Of a DNA stretch of 64,000 nt, positions 27,159 to 35,580 are shown piece after piece. The notes under the pieces were generated by a model. It worked only from the letters and a program-made list of their open reading frames with translations. It did no database searches and was not told the origin of the DNA. The position numbers and the translations under genes were made by a program. The stretch's first letter is position 1. Each line of letters opens with the position of its first letter. This DNA is from Psychrosphaera sp. F3M07 (GTDB lineage Bacteria > Pseudomonadota > Gammaproteobacteria > Enterobacterales > Alteromonadaceae): positions 181,173 through 245,172 of the forward strand of contig NZ_JAHKPJ010000021.1 in assembly GCF_018860345.1 (NCBI RefSeq). The letters run 5' to 3'.

Positions 27159-28961
27159 ATGGAAAACAAAACTATGTTGCGTTCGTTGTTGGCTATAGCA
27201 GTTGCAACGTCAATAACCGCTTGTGGTGATAAAGCAGAAGATATTGCAGAGCTGGTAGAAGATCAAACTGCCATTGTTGAGCAAATAGAACAACAACAGG
27301 AAGAGCAAGAGGCTACATACACTGGTTCTGGCGGTACGGATCCAATCCCTCCTACTTTAGATGCACCATCCACAACAGAAGCTTTAACAATACCAGTACC
27401 TGGTGGTAAAGATGCCGAAGGTAATTACTTAGCTTACCCATGGAATGCGGAAGGAACAACACAGTTCTGGTACGGGCTAGATGAACACGAAGTCGTTATT
27501 CCAGAAGCCTCAGATAATGTTATTCATTTAACCTTTTCTGGTGAATTTGATCCGGTAGACGGTACAGAAGGTCCTGCGGCAGAATTAGATATTGCCTTAC
27601 GAGATAAAACTGGTGATCTAACGGTAGTACTTCCTGAAGGTACATTTAAAATGAACCAAGCGTTACGAGTTGATTTAGCAGGTGATGCATTTTCTGGTAT
27701 TACAAGTTTGACGGTGCAAGGTCATGGTATTAACAAAACTATACTTTCATATACTGAATCTTCAAATGACGTTAGTGACTCAGTAAATTTCTCAGTAGCG
27801 GAAGATTTAGAATTAGCCCATTTCACGGTTGTTGATTCAAATAAAAATGCAATCTTAGTTGATGAAAGTAACGGTGTATATATACATCATGTGGCAGCTA
27901 TTTGGCCTGGGAAACCCGATGCCGGTAATGGTGCATACGGCTTATACCCAGTTGAAAGTGATAATGTGATCATTGAAGATAGCTTTTCTTTTGGCTCTGC
28001 TGATGCAGGCATCTATGTAGGTCAAACTAATAATATAGTTGTTAGACGAAATTATGCAGTACAAAATGTTGCTGGTATAGAAATTGAAAATTCAAAAGAT
28101 GCTGATGTTTATGACAATTACGCTTATATGAATACTGGCGGCATTTTAGTATTTGACCTACCTATTGCAAATGGACGGTTTGGAGTCGGTACTCGAGTTT
28201 TTAATAATGTATCTGTATCAAACAATGAAGAAAACTTTGCCGCTCATGGAGTTGTAGGTTTGGTCCCTCCTGGTACCGGTATGCTGTTATTAGCATCAGA
28301 TACAGTAGAAGTTTTTGATAATGACTTCTCTGGCAACGAGACATTTTCAGTAGTAGGGGTAAGTCACTTTTTAGTTAATATTGATGTAACTGATTATATA
28401 GGGAACCCAGCTACAGGAGCTCCGGGCGCATATAGCTCAATTATTGCTAATGGCTGGAGACCAACTTTACGTGCAATTAATATCCACAATAATCGGATTA
28501 CAAATTCAGGTACCAACCCTAGAGGTGCTTTACTTGAAGCTCCTCTAACTGATGGCGCCCCAGGAGTCTTGGAGGCTTACCTTGGTACTAGCGGTTATGT
28601 GCCTGCTGTCTTAACTGATGGTATGGGACAAAACCTCGCAGCAAACAATATTTTAGCCAGTATTGGTGAAATGCCTTATGAAGAGTCTGATTATTTCTGT
28701 GTTGATCCGGCACAAAACGCTTCTACAGGGACTGTTATTGAACATACAGGTGCAACGTCTGTTATAGACACGTCAACTTTTGAACTTAACTTGGCTGCAG
28801 CTTCTTTTGAAGTGGACCATGATGGCAGTTACTTATTTAAATGTGATGAGCCTTTAGAGCGATTACCTGCTTATTCTGCAACTTTTAGAGGTGTGGAATT
28901 TGGTTGTGGCAAAGATGACAATGGTGACATTTGCACTAATGCAATGCCTCCACAAAGTTAG
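27159..28961 (+). CDS. Parallel beta-helix lipoprotein
   Basis: This 600-residue protein has a lipoprotein signal (lipobox SITAC; mature N-terminus CGD, no Asp at +2, so outer-membrane sorting is expected). A Glu/Gln-rich, coiled-coil-like linker follows. The core (about 160-450) is a right-handed parallel beta-helix with repeated short strands, for example NGAYGLYPVESDNVIIE, DAGIYVGQTNNIVVRRN, AGIEIENSKDADVYDN and TGGILVFDLP. This strongly resembles the uncharacterised parallel beta-helix family (TIGR03805-type) that usually neighbours a cytochrome-like gene, as here. Beta-helices often bind or cleave polysaccharides; I see no clear catalytic signature. Only a hairpin separates it from the next gene. 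Confidence 0.85.
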   Translation: MENKTMLRSLLAIAVATSITACGDKAEDIAELVEDQTAIVEQIEQQQEEQEATYTGSGGTDPIPPTLDAPSTTEALTIPVPGGKDAEGNYLAYPWNAEGTTQFWYGLDEHEVVIPEASDNVIHLTFSGEFDPVDGTEGPAAELDIALRDKTGDLTVVLPEGTFKMNQALRVDLAGDAFSGITSLTVQGHGINKTILSYTESSNDVSDSVNFSVAEDLELAHFTVVDSNKNAILVDESNGVYIHHVAAIWPGKPDAGNGAYGLYPVESDNVIIEDSFSFGSADAGIYVGQTNNIVVRRNYAVQNVAGIEIENSKDADVYDNYAYMNTGGILVFDLPIANGRFGVGTRVFNNVSVSNNEENFAAHGVVGLVPPGTGMLLLASDTVEVFDNDFSGNETFSVVGVSHFLVNIDVTDYIGNPATGAPGAYSSIIANGWRPTLRAINIHNNRITNSGTNPRGALLEAPLTDGAPGVLEAYLGTSGYVPAVLTDGMGQNLAANNILASIGEMPYEESDYFCVDPAQNASTGTVIEHTGATSVIDTSTFELNLAAASFEVDHDGSYLFKCDEPLERLPAYSATFRGVEFGCGKDDNGDICTNAMPPQS

Positions 28962-28982
28962 TTGTTAAATATTTAGATAACA

Positions 28983-29012
28983 AAGCCTTACTTATAAAGT
29001 AAGGCTTCTTTA
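28983..29012 (+). terminator. Hairpin between the beta-helix and diheme cytochrome genes
   Basis: AAGCCTTACTT / AAGTAAGGCTT is an 11-bp stem with an ATA loop followed by CTTTATA. The tail is weak, so it may act as a partial terminator that sets the expression ratio of the two genes. Confidence 0.6.
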
Positions 29013-29028
29013 TAAGTAGGGTGTAATT

Positions 29029-30636
29029 ATGCAGTACTCTAAGTTAATCAGTGTTTTGTTGGTGTCACTTCTTACGCTTAGTGCATGTGGTGGCTCAGAC
29101 AGCAATGATCCATTAGATACAGATGGTGATGGTGTTGAAGATACATTAGACAGTTTCCCAAATGATGCAAAAGAAACAAAAGATACAGATAAAGATGGCG
29201 TTGGTGACAATTCAGATGCTTTCCCAAATGATGCAAGTGAAACATTAGATTCCGATGAAGATGGTGTTGGCGATAATACGGATGTTTTTCCAAATGATGC
29301 ATCAGAGACTATAGATTCAGACGAAGATGGTGTTGGTGATAATGCCGATGCGTTTCCTAATGATGCCAGTGAATCGTTAGATACAGATGAAGATGGTGTA
29401 GGTGATAATGCCGATGCATTTCCAAATGATGCTAGTGAAACGTTAGACACAGATGAAGATGGTGTTGGCGATAACGCCGATGCATTTCCAAATGATCCTA
29501 CAAAGACGGTTACGGCTTGTATTGCAGAAGGCACAGAGGTGAATTTCGAGGCGTTAGAGTCTGAAAATTGTGAATTGTTATCTCAATATAACCTATTTTC
29601 CGATCCTAGCAATCCAACAACAGGTGTTAATGGCAGCAAGTCGTTACCATATGATTTATCTATGCCTTTGTTTACCGATTACGCCACTAAATATCGCTTT
29701 GTTGTAATTCCAGAAGATAAATCGGGGGCTTTTAAAAGTTCCGAAGTCATGGATTTGCCAGTCGGTTCTGTTTTAATCAAAACATTTAGTTTGCCTGCTG
29801 ATACTTCTATTCGTGGTTATGAAAATGAAAAGCTAATTGAAACACGTTTATTAATCCATAGAACCAGTGGTTGGGCATCTTTACCTTATGTTTGGAATGC
29901 TGAAGGAACAGAAGCTGAATATAAACCGAGAGGAAAAAGCGAAACGGTGTCATTGACTCATAATGGAACAGATCTTGAGTTTACTTATACAGTACCGAGT
30001 GATACTCAGTGCAGAGAATGTCATCAACTACTCGATACCGATGAAAACGGGAAAGCAGTTCCAGGTTCTGGAAAAATCTGGCCGATTGGCCCTAAAGCTA
30101 GGTTTTTAAACCATGATTACAGCTATGCAGATCAAGAAAAAAATCAGCTTTTAGCTTGGTCTGAAAAAAATATGTTAACGGATTTACCATTTGAATTATC
30201 AGACATTACAACCGTACCTGTTTACCAAGACGATGATGCACAAAACTTAAAAAATTCAGTTTGGTCTGCAGAGTATATTAATACTTTAGCTAGAGGTTAT
30301 TTAGATATTAATTGTGCACATTGCCATAGACCAATAGGCAGTGCTAATAATTATGGTTTATTTTTAGAAAACAATAGAGAGTTATCAAATGCTACAGGTA
30401 TTTGTAAAGATCCTATTGCGGCACCTGGAAATTCGAGCCTTGAAGGTAAATTAAAAGACATAAAACCTGGTGATGCAGACAACTCTTTCTTATATGAACG
30501 AATTACTTCAGAAGACGCAGGGTTGAAAATGCCTAAGATAGGACGAAGTTTGGTACACACAGAAGGTACTTTGTTGATTAAGACATGGATTGATTTGTTA
30601 GACAAAGACCCATTTAATCAAACAAGTTGTCCATAG
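29029..30636 (+). CDS. Diheme c-type cytochrome lipoprotein with TSP3-like repeats (SO2930-like family)
   Basis: This 535-residue lipoprotein (lipobox LSAC, then GGSDSND) begins with about six 22-residue acidic repeats of the form DEDGVGDNADAFPNDASE (residues about 27-160). These are thrombospondin type-3-like, calcium-binding repeats. The remaining ~370 residues carry two heme c attachment sites, CRECH (about 328) and CAHCH (about 428), in a domain resembling the SO2930/HNE_0200-like family. That family is known mainly as a neighbour of the beta-helix family encoded just upstream. It is probably an outer-membrane, periplasmic or surface protein in electron transfer or oxidation. The substrate is unknown. 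Confidence 0.82.
   Translation: MQYSKLISVLLVSLLTLSACGGSDSNDPLDTDGDGVEDTLDSFPNDAKETKDTDKDGVGDNSDAFPNDASETLDSDEDGVGDNTDVFPNDASETIDSDEDGVGDNADAFPNDASESLDTDEDGVGDNADAFPNDASETLDTDEDGVGDNADAFPNDPTKTVTACIAEGTEVNFEALESENCELLSQYNLFSDPSNPTTGVNGSKSLPYDLSMPLFTDYATKYRFVVIPEDKSGAFKSSEVMDLPVGSVLIKTFSLPADTSIRGYENEKLIETRLLIHRTSGWASLPYVWNAEGTEAEYKPRGKSETVSLTHNGTDLEFTYTVPSDTQCRECHQLLDTDENGKAVPGSGKIWPIGPKARFLNHDYSYADQEKNQLLAWSEKNMLTDLPFELSDITTVPVYQDDDAQNLKNSVWSAEYINTLARGYLDINCAHCHRPIGSANNYGLFLENNRELSNATGICKDPIAAPGNSSLEGKLKDIKPGDADNSFLYERITSEDAGLKMPKIGRSLVHTEGTLLIKTWIDLLDKDPFNQTSCP
29119..29500 (+). repeat. Tandem 66-bp repeats encoding TSP3-like motifs
   Basis: About six in-frame copies of a 66-bp unit encode acidic calcium-binding loops (DxDxDGxGDN) alternating with AFPNDAS. 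The last copies (about 29320-29500) are nearly identical in DNA, which marks recent expansion or homogenisation. Copy number may vary between strains. The repeats create a long spurious open frame on the opposite strand. Confidence 0.88.
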
Positions 30637-30657
30637 GTTTATTTTTAATTTTAAATT

Positions 30658-30684
30658 AAAACCACCCAAGGGTGGTTTTTTTTA
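30658..30684. terminator. Bidirectional terminator
   Basis: AAAACCACCC / GGGTGGTTTT with a two-base loop and T run, between the convergent diheme cytochrome and SDR genes. Confidence 0.88.
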
Positions 30685-31431
30685 TTTTGGTTGAACATCC
30701 AAAGAATGACCGTTAACACCTTTACTTTCATCAGCCATCAAATAAACATAGCTTGGCATTAATTGTTCCGGTGTTGCTAGTTTACTGACATCTTCCGATG
30801 GGTAAGCTTTCGAGCGCATGCTAGTTTTGGTTGCACCTGGATTGATACAGTTAGTCCGGATAGAAGTATTTTCAAATTCATCTGCCATCGTTTGCATTAA
30901 GCCTTCGGTAGCAAACTTAGAAAATCCATAAGCACCCCAAAAAGCACGGCCTTTTTTACCAACACTACTAGATGTGAAAACAACAGAAGCACTAGGCGAT
31001 TTTTTTAGTACTGGAATTAATGCCTGTGTTAAATAGAAAGTTGCTTTAAAGTTTACTTTCATCACATCATCAAAGGTGCCTTCATCAACATGCTCTAGAG
31101 GGCTTAGTGCACCTAATGTTGAAGCATTATTCAGTAAGCCATCAAGTTTGCCGTATTCCGATAATATAGTAGAAGCCATATCTTGATAATTTTTTACAGT
31201 AGCGCCTTTCATATCGAGAGGTATGATAGAGGGCTCTTTATATCCTGCATTGACGATTTCATCATAAACCGCTTCTAATTTTTTTGTGGTTTTACCAAGT
31301 AAAATGACTTCAGCACCAAGTTGAGCAAATGTGATTGCGGCTTGTCGGCCAATCCCAGCTCCGGCACCTGTCACTAAAATAACTTTATTATTGAGTTCAT
31401 TTGGTGATGTTTTAAAGTTTAAATGGTTCAT
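30682..31431 (-). CDS. SDR-family oxidoreductase (YciK-like)
   Basis: This 249-residue short-chain dehydrogenase has the NAD(P)-binding glycine motif TGAGAGIGRQ (about 21-30), the NNAS motif and the catalytic Ser and YXXXK (SSSVGKKGRAFWGAYGFSK). Length and the N-terminal NELNNKVILVTGAGAG are like E. coli YciK, an uncharacterised reductase. The substrate cannot be deduced. It lies on the opposite strand between the cytochrome and lipase genes, so it is probably a separate unit rather than part of the lipoprotein set. Confidence 0.85.
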   Translation of the reverse strand: MNHLNFKTSPNELNNKVILVTGAGAGIGRQAAITFAQLGAEVILLGKTTKKLEAVYDEIVNAGYKEPSIIPLDMKGATVKNYQDMASTILSEYGKLDGLLNNASTLGALSPLEHVDEGTFDDVMKVNFKATFYLTQALIPVLKKSPSASVVFTSSSVGKKGRAFWGAYGFSKFATEGLMQTMADEFENTSIRTNCINPGATKTSMRSKAYPSEDVSKLATPEQLMPSYVYLMADESKGVNGHSLDVQPK

Positions 31432-31572
31432 AAATACTTAACTAAATGTTTAAAATCGGCGCAATGTTACAGTGCTGCAAACAATAATTCACTACCGAGC
31501 GTTAAAAAGAGAATAAAAACCATATTATTTAATATTTTTGACTAGCTTATTACAAATAAGTGAGGTAACTTT

Positions 31573-31589
31573 AACTGGTCTAAGCTGTT
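31573..31589. promoter_or_regulatory. FadR-like operator upstream of the lipase gene
   Basis: AACTGGTCTAAGCTGTT has a perfect left half (AACTGGTC). It agrees at 12 of 16 positions with the E. coli-type FadR consensus AGCTGGTCCGACNTGTT. It lies about 65 bp before the start codon of a predicted phospholipase/lipase, whose products would be fatty acids. FadR binding is inference. Confidence 0.45.
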
Positions 31590-31610
31590 AAAAAAGTGTC
31601 CATATAACAA

Positions 31611-31624
31611 ACCAATCAATTGGT
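31611..31624. promoter_or_regulatory. Dyad ACCAAT-CA-ATTGGT upstream of the lipase gene
   Basis: A perfect 6-bp inverted repeat with a 2-bp spacer. The 9-mer ACCAATCAA within it also occurs at 27034-27042 upstream of the beta-helix gene. It could be a regulator half-site pair; the regulator is unknown. Confidence 0.3.
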
Positions 31625-31654
31625 AAAAAAATAATTAGGACCCAGGGGAGAAAT

Positions 31655-34390
31655 ATGAATAAGTTAGCGATTAGTATAGCAATTTCGAGTGTACTAGGAT
31701 TATCAGCCTGTGGAGATACAACTCTAGAAGATGTAAAACAGGAAACTCAAGAATTACAACAAGAAGTCGCTGCAAAAGCGGCTGAAAAATTTATACCACG
31801 AGTAAGTGTTGTTTGGGACCCAAGTGGGGGTAATATCTCAGTTCCAAATGATTTACTACTAAGCGGGACAATCGACGGCACATTAGAAATGCCTGATGAA
31901 ACCTCAGCGAAAAATGCCGGCGAAGCCGTCAATTTCGGAAATCCTGCCGCAGCAATCGGTGCACTTGATGGATGGGGTACACAAAACACATTCACTATCG
32001 CCTTAAATTATGCAGATCCAAGTGTAACCATTGACCCAACAACTATTCTGTCTGGTGATGCAGTATCTGTTTATCAAGTTGAGAAATTCCCGAGCCTTAC
32101 TGATCCAGATTGCACTAACGCTGCATATTCAGGTTTGATTTGTAAAGGTCTAGATAAACTTACCTTTGGTGTTGATTATGTAACTTCAATGGCCGGCGGA
32201 AGCATTGCAATAACCCCATTAAAGGCACTTAAAGCTGGCGCGAGTTATGCCATCGCTTTAACAAAAGAAATTAAAGATACTAACGGTAATTCGTTAATGC
32301 CTTCCTCAACTTATGGTTCAGTTGAGCAAGATATTGAAACAACTCCTTTAGTGTTACCGTCTTTAACCGCAGAAGAGTTAAATTCAACCCAAGCTGGTAT
32401 TCGATTATTACAAACGATGACGAATAACTTTGAAAACTCACTAGCGTCGGCATTTGGTGCTAATAAAGATAGTATTGTTTATACCCAAGTATTTACGGTG
32501 CAATCTGCTGGTGTAGCTTCATCTGATCCATTACAAATTACAAAATTGTTGAATGCTAAATCATTTGCAGATGCGGCATTTAGTGAAGACCCAATGGTTC
32601 AAATATCGGCGGCGTTCCCAATCGTAAGTCAAGGTTATACCGTTGCTACCGCTCTTGCTGGGGCAGGCGCAATAGAAAATGACCCAACATCTACGCCTTA
32701 TGCACTATTTAACTCTGCCAATATATATGGTGGTTATATCGATGTTCCTTATTATTTAGAGAATACAACTACAGGCAACCCTTTAACTGGCCGTTGGGAA
32801 GCCGCATGTGACAGTGGTGCAATTTTAAAATCTGCCACAGCTGAACAATTAGCAGCTGGTACACCAGGTACTAATCATGCGACATGTCAAGCTTTAGGCT
32901 TAGCAGATCTAGGTTTAGATACACAACGTCATCTAACTAAATACAACCCAGTTCCTGCCGTAAAAAGTATGGAAAAAGTACAAGTACAAATTACGTTGCC
33001 AAATATAGATAACGCAAACGTAATACGTGGAATGTACGGTCTGACAGCATTTACGGCTAAGCCAGACGCTGGTTGGCCGGTAGTTATTCTACAACACGGC
33101 ATTACATCAAACAAAAATGATATGTTAGCTGCTACTGGTTTCTTATCTATGTTCGGTTTTGCCACGGTAGCGATAGATCATCCACTGCATGCAACACGCG
33201 GTTTTGTTTCTGGTGAAGGTGAGACGGCTAAAGTGATTAATGCATCATCGGCTGTTACAGGTAACGACCCGACACATTATTTAAATTTATCTAGTTTATT
33301 AACGGCACGTGATAATTTACGTCAATCTATAGCGGATACTTTAAAATTAAGATTGTCTTTAAATGGACTCGTTGACGCAACTGCAGCGGTCGATGCTAGC
33401 GGTAATTTAGCTGACCCTAGTGCGATTGTGAGAAATATAGTGGATAGCTCAAAAGTCTATTATATGGGCCACTCTCTAGGTGCAATTACGGGAGCGAGCT
33501 TTACTGCAATAGCAAACTCGCCAGTGAACCCGGCATTAGTTGCGGATTCTGATATTGCAGATGAAGCCTTAAGACTAGCCACCGCTGAAGCGACAGCAGC
33601 TAAATTAGCTAGTTTATATAAAATAAACGCGTCTATGTTAGCTAACCCAGGTTCGTCAATAGCCAACTTCTTATTGGAGTCAGGTTCATTTGGTGATTTA
33701 GTATCTGCATCTGTAGTGTATGGTTTAGGTAATGAGTTAACAGAAGCTATGTCTGCATATTTAACACCAACAGCTCTAGGTGCAATTATTGCGGCAAATC
33801 CTTCTTGTGCAGCTGCAGCCACCGATCAAAATACAGCGTTGGTTTGTGCTTTTAACGCATTTAAATCTGAAGCATCGACTGAACAGTTAGCGGGTATTCA
33901 AGCTGGGTTACAACAGTTCGCTTTTGCAGCTCAAACGGTTTTGGAAGCGGGTGACCCAACCAACTATGCTGCAACATTAAAAGCAACAAATACTCCTGTG
34001 TTAATGGTTGAAATGGTTGGTGATATTGAGTTAGGTGGCGCAAATCCATCTGATCAAGTTGTTCCTAACTCAATTGCAACAAATCCATTGGCAGGTACTA
34101 CAGGTTTGGCTAACCAATTAGGATTAGCTAGTGTGACCGAGTCTATGATGAACTCAAGCGAAACAGTTAGCGGTATCGTAAGGTACACTAAAGGCTCTCA
34201 CTCAACTATGTTGTCTCCGTCTACAAGTTTACCAGAGCCATATAAGACTATTTACGGTAGCCTTAATCAAGAGCTACAATTGATGATGTCTTATTTCTTC
34301 TTAAGCGATGGACATTCAATTCAAGTTTCTCAAGGAATAATTGATAATTGCATTATTCAAGATACGTCAAATGCAGCTTGTAATCCTTAA
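31655..34390 (+). CDS. VolA/Pla-1/Cef family extracellular lipase (outer-membrane lipoprotein)
   Basis: This 911-residue lipoprotein (lipobox GLSAC, mature start CGD) has a Glu/Gln-rich linker, then a large alpha/beta hydrolase region. The nucleophile elbow is GHSLG (about 605) in YYMGHSLGAITGAS. A candidate catalytic His lies in KGSHSTM (about 848) and an Asp in VEMVGDIELG. The oxyanion region is probably VVILQHGITSNKNDM. The best match is the VolA/Pla-1 family. Vibrio cholerae VolA is a surface-exposed lysophospholipase that releases fatty acids for FadL uptake. Its own promoter region holds a FadR-like site, and a strong terminator follows at 34416. Confidence 0.85.
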   Translation: MNKLAISIAISSVLGLSACGDTTLEDVKQETQELQQEVAAKAAEKFIPRVSVVWDPSGGNISVPNDLLLSGTIDGTLEMPDETSAKNAGEAVNFGNPAAAIGALDGWGTQNTFTIALNYADPSVTIDPTTILSGDAVSVYQVEKFPSLTDPDCTNAAYSGLICKGLDKLTFGVDYVTSMAGGSIAITPLKALKAGASYAIALTKEIKDTNGNSLMPSSTYGSVEQDIETTPLVLPSLTAEELNSTQAGIRLLQTMTNNFENSLASAFGANKDSIVYTQVFTVQSAGVASSDPLQITKLLNAKSFADAAFSEDPMVQISAAFPIVSQGYTVATALAGAGAIENDPTSTPYALFNSANIYGGYIDVPYYLENTTTGNPLTGRWEAACDSGAILKSATAEQLAAGTPGTNHATCQALGLADLGLDTQRHLTKYNPVPAVKSMEKVQVQITLPNIDNANVIRGMYGLTAFTAKPDAGWPVVILQHGITSNKNDMLAATGFLSMFGFATVAIDHPLHATRGFVSGEGETAKVINASSAVTGNDPTHYLNLSSLLTARDNLRQSIADTLKLRLSLNGLVDATAAVDASGNLADPSAIVRNIVDSSKVYYMGHSLGAITGASFTAIANSPVNPALVADSDIADEALRLATAEATAAKLASLYKINASMLANPGSSIANFLLESGSFGDLVSASVVYGLGNELTEAMSAYLTPTALGAIIAANPSCAAAATDQNTALVCAFNAFKSEASTEQLAGIQAGLQQFAFAAQTVLEAGDPTNYAATLKATNTPVLMVEMVGDIELGGANPSDQVVPNSIATNPLAGTTGLANQLGLASVTESMMNSSETVSGIVRYTKGSHSTMLSPSTSLPEPYKTIYGSLNQELQLMMSYFFLSDGHSIQVSQGIIDNCIIQDTSNAACNP

Positions 34391-34415
34391 TGACTAATTA
34401 GTTATTTATTAAAAT

Positions 34416-34441
34416 AAAAACCAGCCTCGGCTGGTTTTTTT
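34416..34441 (+). terminator. Rho-independent terminator after the lipase
   Basis: AAAAACCAGCC / GGCTGGTTTTT with a two-base loop and T run, 26 bases after the stop codon. Confidence 0.9.
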
Positions 34442-34525
34442 ATGTGCATATGTTTTTGAATTTAGGGTTTAAATTCGTTATTTAAACCTCATATAGTAAA
34501 AAACTTTAACAGTAAGGATTTTACC

Positions 34526-35551
34526 TTGGAATTTTTATATGAGTACGGATTGTTTGTAGCCAAAGCAATTACCATTGTAGTTGCAATTGGATTAGTCATT
34601 GGACTGATTGTTAATGCGGCTTCTAAAGGAAAAGTGAGCGGCAAAGGTGAATTGTATGTCGACAATATTTCTGAAGATATAGAAGATACAATTACAGATC
34701 TTAAACGTTCGTTATTAAATAAAGATGAATTAAAAGCATTTGATAAAAATCTGAAAAAAGAGCTTAAAAAAGAAAGCAAAAACAAAGAACCAGAAAAACG
34801 CCCAAAACTATTCGTTATTTCTTTTGACGGTGGCGTGTATGCCGATGAAGTTGAATCTTTAAGAGAAGAAATATCAGCAATTATCTCAATAGCACAACCT
34901 GAAGACAAAGTGCTGATTAAATTAGAAAGCCCAGGTGGAGTTGTACATGGTTATGGTCTTGCCTCATCTCAGATAGCTCGTTTACGCAATGCAAATATAG
35001 AAGTTATTGCCTCTGTAGATAAAGTTGCAGCTAGTGGTGGTTATATGATGGCCTGTGTTGCCAATAAAATTATATCAGCCCCATTTGCCATTATTGGTTC
35101 TATAGGCGTAGTTGCTCAGTTGCCAAACTTTAACAAGTTATTAAAAAAACATGACGTTGAAATAGAGCAGCATACTGCAGGGAACTTTAAACGTACCTTA
35201 ACTATGTTAGGTGAAAACACAGATGAAGCACGTGAGAAATTCAAACAAGAATTAGCTGACACACATATTTTATTCAAAGACTTTGTCAGTGAATATCGAC
35301 CACAATTAGACATTGAAAAGGTATCCACTGGTGAACATTGGTATGGCAAACAAGCCCTTGATTTAAAACTGGTTGATGAATTATCAACCAGCGATGATTT
35401 TGTATTAAATGCAGTGAAAGATCATACTTTATATAAAGTTGAATATAAGATTAAACAAAAACTAGCTGAGAAGCTTGGTGTAGCTGCAGCAGCTGGTATT
35501 TCTAGCATGGTCAGCAAAATGACTACTTGGTCTTTCACAGCCAATAAATAA
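34526..35551 (+). CDS. sohB: Inner-membrane serine protease SohB
   Basis: This 341-residue S49 peptidase of the SppA class resembles E. coli SohB throughout. The start EFLYEYGLFVAKAIT leads into one membrane helix (about 8-28), then a charged linker and the protease domain with LESPGGVVHGYGLA. The nucleophile Ser is in KVAASGGYMMAC (about 168) and the general-base Lys is expected in GNFKRTLT. The start is TTG at 34526, supported by AAGGA seven bases upstream and by alignment with the E. coli N-terminus. Confidence 0.93.
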   Translation: MEFLYEYGLFVAKAITIVVAIGLVIGLIVNAASKGKVSGKGELYVDNISEDIEDTITDLKRSLLNKDELKAFDKNLKKELKKESKNKEPEKRPKLFVISFDGGVYADEVESLREEISAIISIAQPEDKVLIKLESPGGVVHGYGLASSQIARLRNANIEVIASVDKVAASGGYMMACVANKIISAPFAIIGSIGVVAQLPNFNKLLKKHDVEIEQHTAGNFKRTLTMLGENTDEAREKFKQELADTHILFKDFVSEYRPQLDIEKVSTGEHWYGKQALDLKLVDELSTSDDFVLNAVKDHTLYKVEYKIKQKLAEKLGVAAAAGISSMVSKMTTWSFTANK

Positions 35552-35580
35552 CTTCATTTAATTTCTAAAAGGCTAAATAT

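Noticed and set aside
29010-29534. 174-codon minus-strand open frame rich in Ser, Pro and Leu
   Set aside because: It is the antisense shadow of the TSP3 repeat DNA; its repeats mirror the real 22-residue units, and it has no ribosome-binding site.
26812-34441. Mobile genomic island
   Set aside because: No integrase, transposase, tRNA or flanking direct repeats were seen, and base composition looks like the neighbours, so accessory content alone does not show transfer.
35552-35580. FMN riboswitch before ribE
   Set aside because: The gap is only 29 bases, too short for an RFN element.
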